Source: VRUE01 sp963703895
Lineage (GTDB): Bacteria; Actinomycetota; Thermoleophilia; Solirubrobacterales; 70-9
Reading direction: 5' to 3'
NCBI GenBank assembly: GCA_963703895.1
Contig: CAVPFX010000001.1
Coordinates: 1-64,000, forward strand
Length of the DNA: 64,000 nucleotides
The position numbers and the translations under genes are program-made. This document shows positions 28,238-37,405 of this stretch, in pieces; positions within the stretch are counted from its first letter, which is position 1, and each line of letters begins with the position of its first letter. Below the pieces are notes generated by a model. The model saw only the letters and a program-made list of their open reading frames with translations. It was not told the origin of the DNA and made no database searches.

Positions 28238-29032
28238 CGCGGTCGAGTCTCTCGAATTCCGCCATCTCGGCGTCGCCCAGCTCGAAATCGAAGATCTCGA
28301 TGTTCTCGCGGATCCGCTCCGGGGTCACCGACTTGGGGATGACGACGTTGCCCAGCTGCAGGTGCCAGCGCAGGATCGCCTGGGCCGGCGTCTTGCCGTG
28401 CTGCTCGGCGATCGCCGCCGATCGTCTCGTCGTCGAGCAGCTCGCCCTGGGCAAGCGGGCTCCAGGCCTCGGTGACGATCCCGTGCTCGGCGTGCCAGGC
28501 GCGCAGCTCGGCCTGCTGCAGCCGCGGGTGCAGCTCGATCTGGTTGACGGTCGGCCGGGCCTCGGCCTCCGCCTCCAGCCGCTCGAGGTCCTCGACGCGG
28601 AAGTTGGAGACGCCGATCGTGCGCGAGCGGCCCTCCTCGTGGATCCGTTCGAAGGCGCGCCAGGTGTCGACGAAGCGATCCTCGGCTCGGCACCGGCCAG
28701 TGGATCAGGTAGAGGTCGACGTGGTCGAGGCCGAGCCGGTCGAGGCTGGCATCGAAGGCGGCCAGGGTCGTGTCGAAGCCCTGCTCCGCGTTCCAGAGCT
28801 TGGTGGTGACGAAGAGCTCCTCGCGGGCGATGCCCGAGGCGGCGATCGCGGCGCCGACGCCTTTCTCGTTGCGGTAGGCGGCGGCGGTGTCGATGTGGCG
28901 GTAGCCGACGTCGAGCGCCCGCTCGACCACCTCCTGGGTGTCCTCGGGCGGGACCTGGAAGACGCCGAACCCGAGCTGGGGGATCTCGACGCCGTCGTGG
29001 AGGGTGAGGCTGGGAATCGTCAACTCGGCCAT
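28194..29032 (-). CDS. Aldo/keto reductase, two frameshifts
   Basis: NAD(P)H-dependent reductase of the 2,5-diketo-D-gluconate reductase type, about 278 residues after repair. Visible motifs: GVEIPQLGFGVFQVPPEDT, catalytic Asp/Tyr in GYRHIDTAAAYRNE, catalytic Lys in LFVTTKLWNAEQG, LDHVDLYLIHWPV, TIGVSNF and GKTPAQAILRWHLQLGNVVIPKS. The frame shifts by one extra base near 28686 and again near 28419; each repair restores the expected family sequence. ATG 29032 is the N-terminal start. Confidence 0.88.
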
Positions 29033-29113
29033 CAGGGCGGCTTCCTTTGCTGATCGCGGGCGTACAGCGGCTCAACTACCCGCTGAGAGCGACGCTACGC
29101 GAGCCGGCAGGAA

Positions 29114-29287
29114 CTAGCTGGTGGCGAGGCCGATGGCGAGCAGCGGGAAGGCCAGCATGACGCCCAGGTAGGCGCCGATCGCGGCGCCGGTGGCGAGGCT
29201 CGTCGTGCGCGAGCGCATTCCAGAGATCACGCCGATCAGGAAGATCGCGGCGGCGAGAACGAGGCCGATCCAAAATACGTCCGGCAT
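29114..29287 (-). CDS. Small two-helix membrane protein
   Basis: 57 residues, MPDVFWIGLVLAAAIFLIGV followed by a short basic loop (SGMRSRTTS) and a second hydrophobic stretch (AIGAYLGVMLAFPLLAIGLA). No family recognised. No good ribosome binding site is visible, and it lies between the divergent MFS exporter and the aldo/keto reductase. Moderate confidence that it is translated, based on the clean two-helix layout. Confidence 0.45.
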   Translation of the reverse strand: MPDVFWIGLVLAAAIFLIGVISGMRSRTTSLATGAAIGAYLGVMLAFPLLAIGLATS

Positions 29288-29350
29288 CAGCGCCGCGAGA
29301 CTATCGAAAGGGGAGGATTCGGCGGCCGCGTGCGACAAAACGGGCGGGAC

Positions 29351-30918
29351 ATGGAGAAGACCGGCGGCGCCAACAAGAAACTGATCCTCGCGGCGATGAT
29401 CTTCGCCGTCTCGATGACCTTCATCGACATGACGATCGTCGCGATCGCCGTGCCCAGCCTGCAGGACGACCTCTCGCTCTCCTCGACCGGGGTGCAGTGG
29501 ATCGTCAACGGCTACCTGCTCTCGCTCTCGGCCCTGTTCGCCCTCGGCGGCCGCCTCGCCGACATCGCTCGGCCACCGCAGCATGGTCGTGCTCGGCGTG
29601 ATCGTCTTCGCCACCGCCTCGGCACTCTGCGGCGCCACCCCGACCGGCAGCCTCGACGAGGCCTGGATCGTCACCTTCCGCGTTATCCAGGGCGCCGGCG
29701 CGGCGATCATGTTCCCGGCCGCGCTGGCGATCGTCCTCGGCGCCTTCCCGGTGCAGCGAGCGCGGCAAGCGCGATGGCGATCTTCTTCGCGATCACCGGC
29801 GGCCTGACCTCGATCGGCCCGCTGGCCGGCGGCTACCTGGTCGAGATCAGCCTGGCGGGCGATCTTCTGGGTCAACATCCCGGTCGCGATCATCGCCCTC
29901 GTCCTGACCGCAATCGCCAAGCCGGAGAACGCGAAGCACCCGGCGCCGGTCGACTACCGCGGCACCCTGCTGGTCTCCGGCGGCATGGGCCTCGCCGTGC
30001 TCGGCCTGCAGCAGTCGAGCGTCTGGGGCTGGGGCAGCGCCGACGACCTGGATCTGCATCGCCGCCGGGCTCGCGATCCTGGTCGCGCTTCGTCCTCTAC
30101 GAGCTGCGCATCGAGAACCCGCTGATGCAGATGCGCACCTTCGCGCGACCGCGCCTTCGCGGTCGACAACGCGATCCTCTTCCTGCTGATGATCCCCTTC
30201 ATCCCGCTCTTCTTCTTCGCCAGCATGTACGCGCAGATCTCGCTCGGCGAAAGCGCCTCGGAAACCGGCCTCTACCTGCTGATCTTCTTCGCCGGCTTCG
30301 CGATCGCCTCGCAGTACGGGCGGGAGGATCCTCGACCGGGTCGGCGCGCAGGCCCGGCGGTGGTCCTGGGCTGCGCCGTCGCCGCGGTCGGCTTCTGCCT
30401 CTGGGCGAACTCGATGACCGACCTCTCGGTCAGCTCGCAGTGGTACTACATCGTCATCGCCGGAGCCGGAGTCGGCCTGGTGCTCAGCCCGGCCAACACC
30501 GACGCGCTCAACCGGGTGCCCGCAGACCGCTACGGCGAGGCGACCGGGATCACCCAGACGGTGCGCAACTTCGGCTCGAGCCTCGGCATGGCCGTGCTCG
30601 GCACGATCCTGATCCTGCAGAACAAGGCCAACCTCGAGGCGACGGCGGCGACCCACGGCGTGCCGAAGGCAACCGCCGACGAAATCGCCGACACGATCAG
30701 CCAGGGCAGCGGTGCCGGAGAAGCGCCCCAGCAGGTCAGCGGCGCGATCGGCAAGGTAATCGACAACATCCCTCACGACTTCGCCCTCGCCACGCAGACG
30801 GTCTTCTACGCGATGGCCGGCGTGATGGCGGTCGCCTTCGTCGTCGCCCTGGTCTGGATGCCCGCCGGCAAGGTCGACCGAGCAGATGCCCGAGCCCGAC
30901 GCTGCTCCCGCACCGTAG
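29351..30918 (+). CDS. MFS exporter, DHA2/EmrB-QacA family, about eleven single-base shifts
   Basis: Reconstructed 14-helix drug/proton antiporter of about 520 residues starting at ATG 29351 (MEKTGGANKKLILAAMIFAV). Helix 1 VSMTFIDMTIVAIAVPSLQ and VQWIVNGYLLSLSALFALGGRLAD are typical. The frame then shifts repeatedly, near 29567, 29757, 29770, 29851, 30044, 30088, 30143, three times around 30318-30353, and 30879. Every shift is repaired by removing one base, and the repaired protein runs to TAG at 30918. So many insertions without substituted stops point to read error rather than decay. Confidence 0.8.
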
Positions 30919-30994
30919 ATAGCGCACACGTCTCGCGGGCCACAAGAGCTGCGAGGCGTTGCACCCCGTTGGTCCGTGCCTTACGTTGCCGGAC

Positions 30995-32924
30995 GTGATC
31001 GCCCGAGTCCTTCGTCTCATCCCCTTGCTCGCGGCGGTCGCGCTCTTCGGCCAAGCGGGGGCGGCGAACGCGTCCACGCCCGGCCCAGCGCCTGATCGAG
31101 ACCTACGCGCCGATCACGATGCTGCGCGAAGAGCAGGACCCGCCCTGCGAAACCACGGCCGAGCAGTACGAGCCGACCAGCGTCTCGACCGTGCTCGGCA
31201 ACCCCTCGGTCACGCCTGCAGCGGGTCGAAGAAGACGGCAAAGAAATGCTGGTCAAGCGGGCACCGACGGCCGCTGACATCGCCGGGCTCGACGACCCCT
31301 ACCACCTCGAACTGCCCGGCGACCCGCTTGGCGACACCTGCGTCTACGCCCGCGACTTCGCCCAGCTGAAGCGTGAAGGCAAGGCGCCGCCGACCACCTA
31401 CGCCCACATCGCCCGCCAGGTCGGCCGGCCCGGTCTGGTCGTCCAGTACTGGTTCTTCTGGTACTTCAACCAGTTCAACGACCTGCACGAGGGCGACTGG
31501 GAGGGCATGCAGATCGCCTTCGAAGCCGAGCACGGCGCGCGAAGCGCTGGCCGCGGGCCCAAGCGAAATGATCCTCTTCCAGCACGCCGGCGGCGAGCGA
31601 GCGGGCTGGGAAGACTCGAAGGTGGACAAGGAAGGGACGCACCCGATCGTCTACCCCGCCGCCGGCTCGCACGCGACCTTCTACGACTCGACCGTCTACG
31701 TGCAGAACGGCTCGAAGGGCTCGGGAGTCGGCTGCGACAACACCAGCGAGCCGCTGCGCGAAGTGCAGGTCCGACCCGATCGCGATCCCGACCTTCCCGA
31801 CCACCACCGGCCGCTTCAAGTGGCTCACCTACTTCGGCCACTGGGGCCAGAAGGAGGCGGGCTTTAACAACGGCCCGACCGGCCCGCTGACGAAGAGGCA
31901 GTGGCTCGAACCGTTCTCCTGGATGGAAGAGCAGCGGACTACGAGTCCCCGTGTGCCGGGTGGCTCGTTCGCCGGCCCCGCGGTCAGCGGCGCCTTTTGC
32001 GGCGCCGTCGCCACGGTCTCCGATGTGATCAACCTCGAGTCGCGCTCCCGGCCGGCAGCGATCGCGATGATCGCGATCCCCGTCCTGCTCCTGCTGCTCT
32101 TCGTCGGCGTAACCAGGTGGGGCCCGGTCGACCTGACCGAGCTGCGCCAACGCCGTGCCTTCGGCCAGATCGTGCGGGCGGCGCGGCAGCTCTACGGGCG
32201 GCACTGGCGCACGATGGTGCCGATCGGGCTGAGCGCGCTGGCGATCGTCGGCGGGGTGCGCGGCCTCGCCGCCCTGATCGCCGGCCAGCGCGGCATCGAC
32301 GACGCCACCGGCCGCTCCGGCGCCCACCTCGGCCTCGCCGACACGATCGAATCGCTCGGGCTGCCGATCGCCGAAGCGCTCGTCGCCGCGGTGGTGATCT
32401 TCGCCGTGCGGCTGCTGATCGAAAGCGGCGGGATGGGCTTCCTCGACGCCTGGCGCGGCATGCTGCGCCGCTTCTGGCGCGTCGCCGCCGGGTCGCTGCT
32501 GCCGCCACTGGCGGCGCTGGGGCTCGCGATCACGATCATCGGCATCCCGGTCGCGGCCTACAAGATCGTCTGCTGGCAGTTCGTCCAGCAGGAGATCCTG
32601 ATCGAGGACAAGGGCATCCGCGACGCCTTCCGCGGCAGCTCCGACCGGGTGCGCGGCCGCTGGTGGCACGCCCTGAGGGCTCTCGGCTTCTTCTGGCTGC
32701 TCAGCATCGCCGCCGGCCCGGTGCTCGGCTTCACCCTGATCTTCACCAACTTCTCGCTGCTCTGGATCAACGTGATCGGCTCGGTCGTCTTCGCCCTGCT
32801 CGTCCCCTACGTGGCGCTCGGCCGCACCCTGCTCTACTTCGACCTCGGAACCCGGGCCGAGGAGGAGCCGGCAAAGCCCTGGCGCGAGCGGCTGCCACGG
32901 AGAGTGGCGACAGCCGAGGCCTGA
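30995..32924 (+). CDS. Secreted/membrane protein with Vps62-like domain and C-terminal membrane domain, four frameshifts
   Basis: Starts GTG 30995 with a signal peptide (RVLRLIPLLAAVALFGQAGA). Removing one base near 31082, 31216, 31539 and 31772 joins the fragments into one protein of about 642 residues. The first 300 residues look Vps62-like: LVVQYWFFWYFNQFNDLHEG with DWEGMQIAFE, HPIVYPAAGSHATFYDS, WLTYFGHWGQKEAGFNNGP. After that come a membrane helix (AAIAMIAIPVLLLLLFVGVT) and a multi-helix domain with LGLAITIIGIPVAAYKIVC. Function unknown; the fused architecture is unusual to me. Confidence 0.65.
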
Positions 32925-32989
32925 TCCTTAGAACTGCGTTCCGATCAGGGCGGCGATGATGCCCGCCGCCGCCAGCTAGATTTCGAGCG

Positions 32990-33586
32990 GTGAAATTGCT
33001 CGCCTTCAGCGATCTGCACCGCGACCTCGGACAGGCGGCCGAGCTGGTCGCAATGTCGGCCGAAGCGGACGTGGTGATCGGCGCCGGCGACTTCGCCTCG
33101 ATGCACGAGGGCCTGGACGAGACGCTCGAGGCCCTGTCGGCGATCGAGACGCCAACCGTGCTGGTGCCCGGCAACAACGAGACCGAGACGGCACTGCGCG
33201 CGGCCGCCTCCGATTGGAGCGCCGCCACCGTCCTGCACGGCAGCGGCACCGAGATCGACGACGTCGATTTCTACGGCCTCGGCGCGGGCATCCCGGTCAC
33301 GCCGTGGGACTGGAGCTTCGACCTCGATGACGAAGCCGCTGCCACGATGCTGGAGCCCTGCCCGCAGGGTGCGGTGCTCGTCCTTCACTCCCCGCCCCGT
33401 GGCCACTGCGACGCCAACGGCTCCGGCGACCATTTCGGCAGCCCAGCCCTGCTGCAAGCAATCGAGGAGAAGGCACCGCGCGTGGCGGTCTGCGGCCACA
33501 TCCACGAGTCCTGGGGCTGCGAGAGCCGGATCGGCGACGCGCCGGTCCGCAACCTCGGTCCGAAGGGGACCTGGATCGAGGTCTAG
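32990..33586 (+). CDS. Calcineurin-like metallophosphoesterase
   Basis: 198 residues from GTG 32990. Metal-binding motifs in order: LLAFSDLHRDLGQA (D-x-H), VIGAGDFASM (GD), LVPGNNETE (GN-x-E variant of GNHD), VLVLHSPPRGHCD and VAVCGHIHESWG (GHxH). Substrate unknown; members act on phosphomono- or diesters. Its stop codon overlaps the convergent DHFR-like gene. Confidence 0.85.
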   Translation: MKLLAFSDLHRDLGQAAELVAMSAEADVVIGAGDFASMHEGLDETLEALSAIETPTVLVPGNNETETALRAAASDWSAATVLHGSGTEIDDVDFYGLGAGIPVTPWDWSFDLDDEAAATMLEPCPQGAVLVLHSPPRGHCDANGSGDHFGSPALLQAIEEKAPRVAVCGHIHESWGCESRIGDAPVRNLGPKGTWIEV

Positions 33587-34251
33587 ACGAAGCGGTAGAA
33601 GAGGTGCGCGACGTCGGGCGCCTCGACAACTCGCACCTGCTCCAAGCCAACGTCGGCGGCCTCGAGATTGTCGAACAGGCGCGTGCCGGAGCCGAGCAGG
33701 ACGGGCACGACGTTGAGCAGCACTTCATCGATCAGTCCGGCCGCCAGGTACTGCTGGGCGACCGCGGCACCGCCGGCGAGCGCGACGTCCTTGCCCCCGG
33801 CAGCCTCCTTTGCCCGAGCGAGGGCGGACTCGATCCCGTCGGTGACGAAGGTGAAGCTGTTGCCGCCTTCCTTCTCCAACCGCTCACGCTCGTGGTGGGT
33901 GAGTACGAAGACCGGGTGATGGAAGGGCGGATCGTCTCCCCACCAGCCGCCCCAGGGATCCTCGCCCCATGGGCCGGGCCCGCCGCCGAACATGTTGCGG
34001 CCCATGATCGTGGCACCGACGTTGTCGAGCCCTTCTTCCACCACGGCGCTGCTGGCGTTGGTCTCGCCGCCCTCCCGGCCGTGGGGCTTGCGCCAGGCGG
34101 CCAGCTTGAGCACCCACTCGTGCAGCTGCTCGCCGCCTTGGCCGAGCGGATCCTTCTCGCTCGGGTTCAGCCCGGCGACGAAGCCGTCGAGCGAGACCGA
34201 GATCTGAAACCGCAGCCGGGACAATGCCCTAGGCGTCGAAGAGCTCGCCAT
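33583..34251 (-). CDS. Dihydrofolate reductase-like (RibD C-terminal) protein
   Basis: 222 residues: QISVSLDGFVAGLN at the N-terminus, TIMGRNMFGGG in the middle, then FVLTHHERERLEKEGG, FVTDGIESALARAKEAAGGKDVALAGG and the end LLGSGTRLFDNL. This is the YwjB/RibD_C group, which binds NADPH but usually has no proven folate activity. Its start overlaps the end of the thioredoxin-fold gene by 23 bp on the same strand, suggesting an operon. Confidence 0.85.
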   Translation of the reverse strand: MASSSTPRALSRLRFQISVSLDGFVAGLNPSEKDPLGQGGEQLHEWVLKLAAWRKPHGREGGETNASSAVVEEGLDNVGATIMGRNMFGGGPGPWGEDPWGGWWGDDPPFHHPVFVLTHHERERLEKEGGNSFTFVTDGIESALARAKEAAGGKDVALAGGAAVAQQYLAAGLIDEVLLNVVPVLLGSGTRLFDNLEAADVGLEQVRVVEAPDVAHLFYRFV

Positions 34252-34495
34252 CGCGAATCCGCGCCGCCATGTCCTTCGATTCCTCGCGGTAGACGCGGCC
34301 GTCCTCGAACTCGATCGCCGGGTACTTGCGCTGTCCCGAGAGCTGCTCGAGCTCGTTGCGCTTGCCGGGCCGCACTGGGCCGGTCACCACCTCGTACTCG
34401 ATCCCCTGCTCGTTGAGCGCCCTCTGCACTTTCCAGCAGGGGTGGACGTCGAGCTTGAACCACTCGATCGAACAGCGATGAAGCTTGACCGCCAT
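34229..34495 (-). CDS. Glutaredoxin/GST-N-like thioredoxin-fold protein
   Basis: 88 residues. KLHRCSIEWFKLDVHPCWKVQRALNEQGI resembles a thioredoxin fold in which a single cysteine in HPCWK sits at the active site. It is followed by YEVVTGPVRPGKR and the cis-proline segment RKYPAIEFEDGRVYRESK-like. Probably a GST N-terminal-like or monothiol protein. First gene of a two-gene unit with the DHFR-like protein. Confidence 0.75.
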   Translation of the reverse strand: MAVKLHRCSIEWFKLDVHPCWKVQRALNEQGIEYEVVTGPVRPGKRNELEQLSGQRKYPAIEFEDGRVYREESKDMAARIRDGELFDA

Positions 34496-34525
34496 CGGGT
34501 TAGCCTAACTGCGCGGCACAAGAAT

Positions 34526-34559
34526 GGGAACGCCCCGACCGGCAGGGCGGGGCGTTCCC
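34526..34559. terminator. Perfect GC hairpin
   Basis: GGGAACGCCCCG (34526-34537) and CGGGGCGTTCCC (34548-34559), loop of 10 bp. It separates the glutaredoxin-like gene from the minus-strand genes to its right, and could terminate them. Confidence 0.7.
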
Positions 34560-34577
34560 TGTTCGCGAGCTAGAGCG

Positions 34578-34763
34578 CTAGAGGCAGACGAACGCACCCA
34601 GCGGTGCCCGCAGGGGTGGGAATTTCAATTCCAATCCAGCCAGCAAGAGGCCGCCGAGGGTGATCCCGCCAAGTGCCCCCTGGATGACCGAATCTCCCCG
34701 ACTCCGACAACTAGCTCGGGTGATTGGGTCCAAACCGCTTTCGGCCGCGGGCCCGAAGGACAC
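34578..34763 (-). CDS. Possible small membrane protein
   Basis: 61 codons on the minus strand with one hydrophobic segment (ALGGITLGGLLLAGLELKFP). It begins 14 bp after the neighbouring membrane-protein gene and ends near the terminator hairpin at 34526-34559. No homology recognised; it could equally be non-coding. Confidence 0.3.
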   Translation of the reverse strand: MSFGPAAESGLDPITRASCRSRGDSVIQGALGGITLGGLLLAGLELKFPPLRAPLGAFVCL

Positions 34764-34777
34764 AAACGGTAAAACGA

Positions 34778-35347
34778 CTAGTCCTCTGGCTTGTCTGCTC
34801 GACTGTCAGATGGAGCCGAGCGAGCCCTGCTCAATCCGAGCGCCGCTGCGCTACCGGGAGCCAAGAGCAAGCCAGCGCCAAGGCGAACCAGCATCGCATC
34901 CTGCAACAGTCCGCAGATGACGAGGCCGGTCCCGACAGCGGCGAGCAGAATGACAATCCCCAGGTAGCTCCATTCTCTCCAGCTGCGCGCTCTCAGCCGG
35001 CCTCTTTCAGCTTTCTCCTGATGGCCCGCTTTTGCCGCTTCGGCTCCAGTCCTACTTGCCTCGGCCTCTGCTTTGGCTGCCTCAGCTTCCTGTTTTCGCC
35101 ATACGGTGAGACGCTCCAGCAGGGTCAGCTGTTCTTGGGCTAGCTCAATCCCTTCACGGCTTTTCAGGTCGAAGGAGCCGACAACATCAGAAGTCAGCCG
35201 TTCCTCAAGCCAGCGAAGGCTGACTAAGCCAGGCTCCCCATTCGGGGACTCGCGCGGCTGGCCATTGCGCCCTTGCCCTGACCCTGCCGATGGAAAATCT
35301 GTGGACTGTTTGCGCTGCTCCGGATTCACGAGCCCTCCCGGCGGCAT
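34778..35347 (-). CDS. Uncharacterised membrane protein with coiled coil
   Basis: 189 residues. The middle third is a charged, alanine-rich coiled coil (RKQEAEAAKAEAEASRTGAE), followed by two membrane helices (YLGIVILLAAVGTGLVICGL and MLVRLGAGLLLAPGSAAALG). The N-terminal 45 residues are low-complexity and the start is uncertain. No family recognised. It lies in the less GC-rich stretch left of the integrative element. Confidence 0.5.
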   Translation of the reverse strand: MPPGGLVNPEQRKQSTDFPSAGSGQGRNGQPRESPNGEPGLVSLRWLEERLTSDVVGSFDLKSREGIELAQEQLTLLERLTVWRKQEAEAAKAEAEASRTGAEAAKAGHQEKAERGRLRARSWREWSYLGIVILLAAVGTGLVICGLLQDAMLVRLGAGLLLAPGSAAALGLSRARSAPSDSRADKPED

Positions 35348-35446
35348 CGAGTGCCGTTGTCGTCCTGCCTGGCAGGCGACGCAACAGAGGGCTAACCCGG
35401 TCTAGCGCGCTAACGCGCAGGACCTACACGGGTAATGCTTGTTCTG

Positions 35447-35872
35447 CTACGAGCTGCATACAGGACTCATTTTCAAATGGCTGTTCGCGTGTGCCTTCGT
35501 GTTTGTTGGCTGAGACTTGATCGCTTCTGTGGTTGTTAAGAATTTGGTTAGTGCCTGCGGTGCTCTTAATTGGTCCGCTACCGATGTTGTTAAGGAAATT
35601 TCGTTTTTGACTGTTCCCGGAACTAACAGGGCTGTTGCTACTTCGCCTGAAATGTAGGAACGAGTTTTAGAGTGAGTCACTTTTTGTTCCTTTAATAGGT
35701 GCTGTAACCTGATTACGGTTTCACCGTTTTCTTTAAGGTGCTTATCTCGTTCGTAGTCTTCGATTTCATTAGCTTCTTCGTATTCTGCTTGTGCGCGTGC
35801 ACTAGTCAGGGCCATCAGACCCAGAGCAATAAGTGCCATTCCGAGCACCCGCAGGCCTCTCATCCTTCTCAT
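35447..35872 (-). CDS. Small secreted protein, unknown
   Basis: 141 residues from ATG 35872, preceded by AAAGGAG. It has a signal peptide (GLRVLGMALIALGLMALTSARAQA) followed by an acidic, helical region (YEEANEIEDYERDKHLKENG) and a Thr/Ser-rich tail. Base composition is clearly lower in GC than the flanking genes, which suggests acquisition. No homology recognised. Confidence 0.55.
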   Translation of the reverse strand: MRRMRGLRVLGMALIALGLMALTSARAQAEYEEANEIEDYERDKHLKENGETVIRLQHLLKEQKVTHSKTRSYISGEVATALLVPGTVKNEISLTTSVADQLRAPQALTKFLTTTEAIKSQPTNTKAHANSHLKMSPVCSS

Positions 35873-36653
35873 CGGAACTCCTTTCAGGGACTCTCGCCCC
35901 AGAGTGTTCTGCGTATAGCGGAGAGTCAGTTGATCTTTGACCAGGACTATCGTCCAAGTACAAATGGGAAATACCTCTCCGGAGACACGCCATCCCAAAG
36001 TGGGCCGGGCGATAATTAAAAAGAGGCTCACGCCTCCCGATCCTCGGCGTATGCATCATGGTTAGCTGTCTCGATTCGAGTCTAGCCGTGCCCTGATCCA
36101 AGGTCAAGAGCAGAGGCCCTGGCGCCTAGAGTGCCGCGGCAACACTGATTAGCGAACACACTAAATATTGTCATTCTTTAGCCTCAAGAGCTACCCACTC
36201 TCGGGGGCTAATTAGTGGCTCAATACTGGAAGCTAACAACTTCCTAAACGAGCTACTCACCATCCTCGTACGCAGCTTTCTCCGACGCCATCCGCAGGAC
36301 GGTGGCTCGTCGCACCGCATCGTGTCATTGTCGTGGGCTGTCGGCCACTCGCCGTGGTTCTCGCTAAATGCGGCGCATACGAGATGTCGTACTCGCGCTT
36401 GAGGCCCTCCGCCTTTCCCAGGATCGACAGCAAAGAGTCTCGGTTGACAGGCTAGACCACTCGGCCCTCTCAATTCACCCGCCGGTCGGTGTCTTTCACC
36501 ACTCGTGACCAAACACCGCCTCGTTTCTGCTGTCACGAGGGCGTAAAAGGTCCCGAGTCTGTGCCTGGAAGCGACAGACCGGCCATGAGACTTCAAGACC
36601 GGCGAATAAGACAAGCCACTGGAGCCGGCTTCGGCCCTAGAGCCGAAGCCGCG
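35873..36653. other. Gene-poor stretch left of the integrative element
   Basis: About 780 bp without a convincing gene. Composition is mixed and partly AT-rich (for example near 36160-36240). A short stretch on the minus strand around 36390-36440 reads LLSILGKAEGLKREYDISYA and could be a relic of a degraded gene. A hairpin, CGGCTTCGGC (36626-36635) with GCCGAAGCCG (36642-36651), ends 2 bp before the left attachment repeat. Confidence 0.5.
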
Positions 36654-36696
36654 ACGCGCCAGACAGGATTCGAACCTGTGACCTTCGGTTTCGTAG
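36654..36696. repeat. attL: 43-bp copy of the tRNA-Arg 3' end
   Basis: Identical over 43 bp to 43742-43784, which is the 3' half of tRNA-Arg(ACG), including T-arm and anticodon 3' arm. Only this fragment is present here; the sequence diverges at the anticodon. This is the expected product of integration into a tRNA 3' end. Confidence 0.92.
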
Positions 36697-36793
36697 CCTG
36701 ATCCGGTGGGTCGGCTGGACTACGTGGGGCTAGGTTTCAAGCGGTTTCCGCCGAATCGAGTCCCGCTGGGATCGGCTGGAATCTGTGGGGCAT

Positions 36794-36815
36794 GTTGCCC
36801 CATTTGTTGCCCCAG
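36794..36815. repeat. Left subterminal TTGCCCCA repeat of the element
   Basis: GTTGCCCCATTTGTTGCCCCAG: two TTGCCCCA units. The right end has ATTGCCCCATGCGTTGCCCCAG at 43651-43672 in the same orientation. Candidate arm-type integrase binding sites. Confidence 0.55.
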
Positions 36816-36825
36816 CGGTGAACCC

Positions 36826-37104
36826 TCAGCCCGTCGCCAGGTACTGGCGCAGCGCTTTGCGGATCACCGCGGAGGTTGCTTCGTGGTCGTGCTTTGCGCG
36901 ACGGTCAAGGGCGTCGCGCAACTCCGGGTCGAGGCGCACGGACTCCACCTTGGCCGGAGCCGAGCCGATCGTCGGCCGACCGCGTCGGCGCTTCAGCGTC
37001 TCCTCAACGTCATAACCCACCTCAGCCTTCTCGACGAGCCGGTCGATCAGGTCGTCGGTGATCGGCTTGCCACTCGCAGTCTTGCCATAGTTCTTTTTTG
37101 CCAT
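36826..37104 (-). CDS. CopG/ribbon-helix-helix-type antitoxin
   Basis: 92 residues. The C-terminal part VESVRLDPELRDALDRRAKH...SAVIRKALRQYL matches ribbon-helix-helix DNA-binding proteins. The N-terminus (KKNYGKTASGKPITDDLIDR) is an extension seen in antitoxins of the same genomic pairing. It begins 2 bp after the toxin gene stop. Toxin-first order is typical of BrnT/BrnA. Expected to neutralise the toxin and repress the pair. Confidence 0.75.
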   Translation of the reverse strand: MAKKNYGKTASGKPITDDLIDRLVEKAEVGYDVEETLKRRRGRPTIGSAPAKVESVRLDPELRDALDRRAKHDHEATSAVIRKALRQYLATG

Positions 37105-37106
37105 CT

Positions 37107-37343
37107 TCAGTCTCCGGGGAGCAGTCGCTGGTATTTCTGCCTCATCGCCATCGCGTGGATCACCAGCTCCGAGCCGTCTCCGCGAACGAGCGCGACGACC
37201 TCGAGCAACTCGGCGTTTCGGGCAGGCCCGAGATAGAGCCGCGTGTCGTCGTCTTGGTCATCGATGGCCATCGCATTGTCGATCGCATGTTCGATGTCTT
37301 CCTCGTCGACTCCGTGCTTTCGCGCCGACGAATGGATCTCCAC
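37107..37343 (-). CDS. BrnT-like small toxin
   Basis: 78 residues from GTG 37343: EIHSSARKHGVDEEDIEHAI, TRLYLGPARNAELLEVVALV and ELVIHAMAMRQKYQRLL. The pattern of an N-terminal helix with His/Arg followed by a beta-sheet and a final basic Arg fits RelE/BrnT-fold ribonucleases. The similarity is judged by eye only. Paired with the ribbon-helix-helix gene that follows. Confidence 0.6.
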   Translation of the reverse strand: MEIHSSARKHGVDEEDIEHAIDNAMAIDDQDDDTRLYLGPARNAELLEVVALVRGDGSELVIHAMAMRQKYQRLLPGD

Positions 37344-37405
37344 GGGAGAATTGTATTACGAAATGCTACGAGCGCAACCGCCTGAACCAAACCGCACCCA
37401 TCAGC

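Noticed and set aside
28194..30918. Programmed frameshifting in the aldo/keto reductase and exporter genes
   Set aside because: Many separate shifts in one gene, no slippery heptamers and no downstream pseudoknots. Extra-base errors explain all of them.
36171..36614. A 147-codon open frame in the gap left of attL
   Set aside because: Composition and residue pattern look random (many Arg, Ser, His, Pro), with no start signal. Only a short piece in another frame looks like a gene relic.
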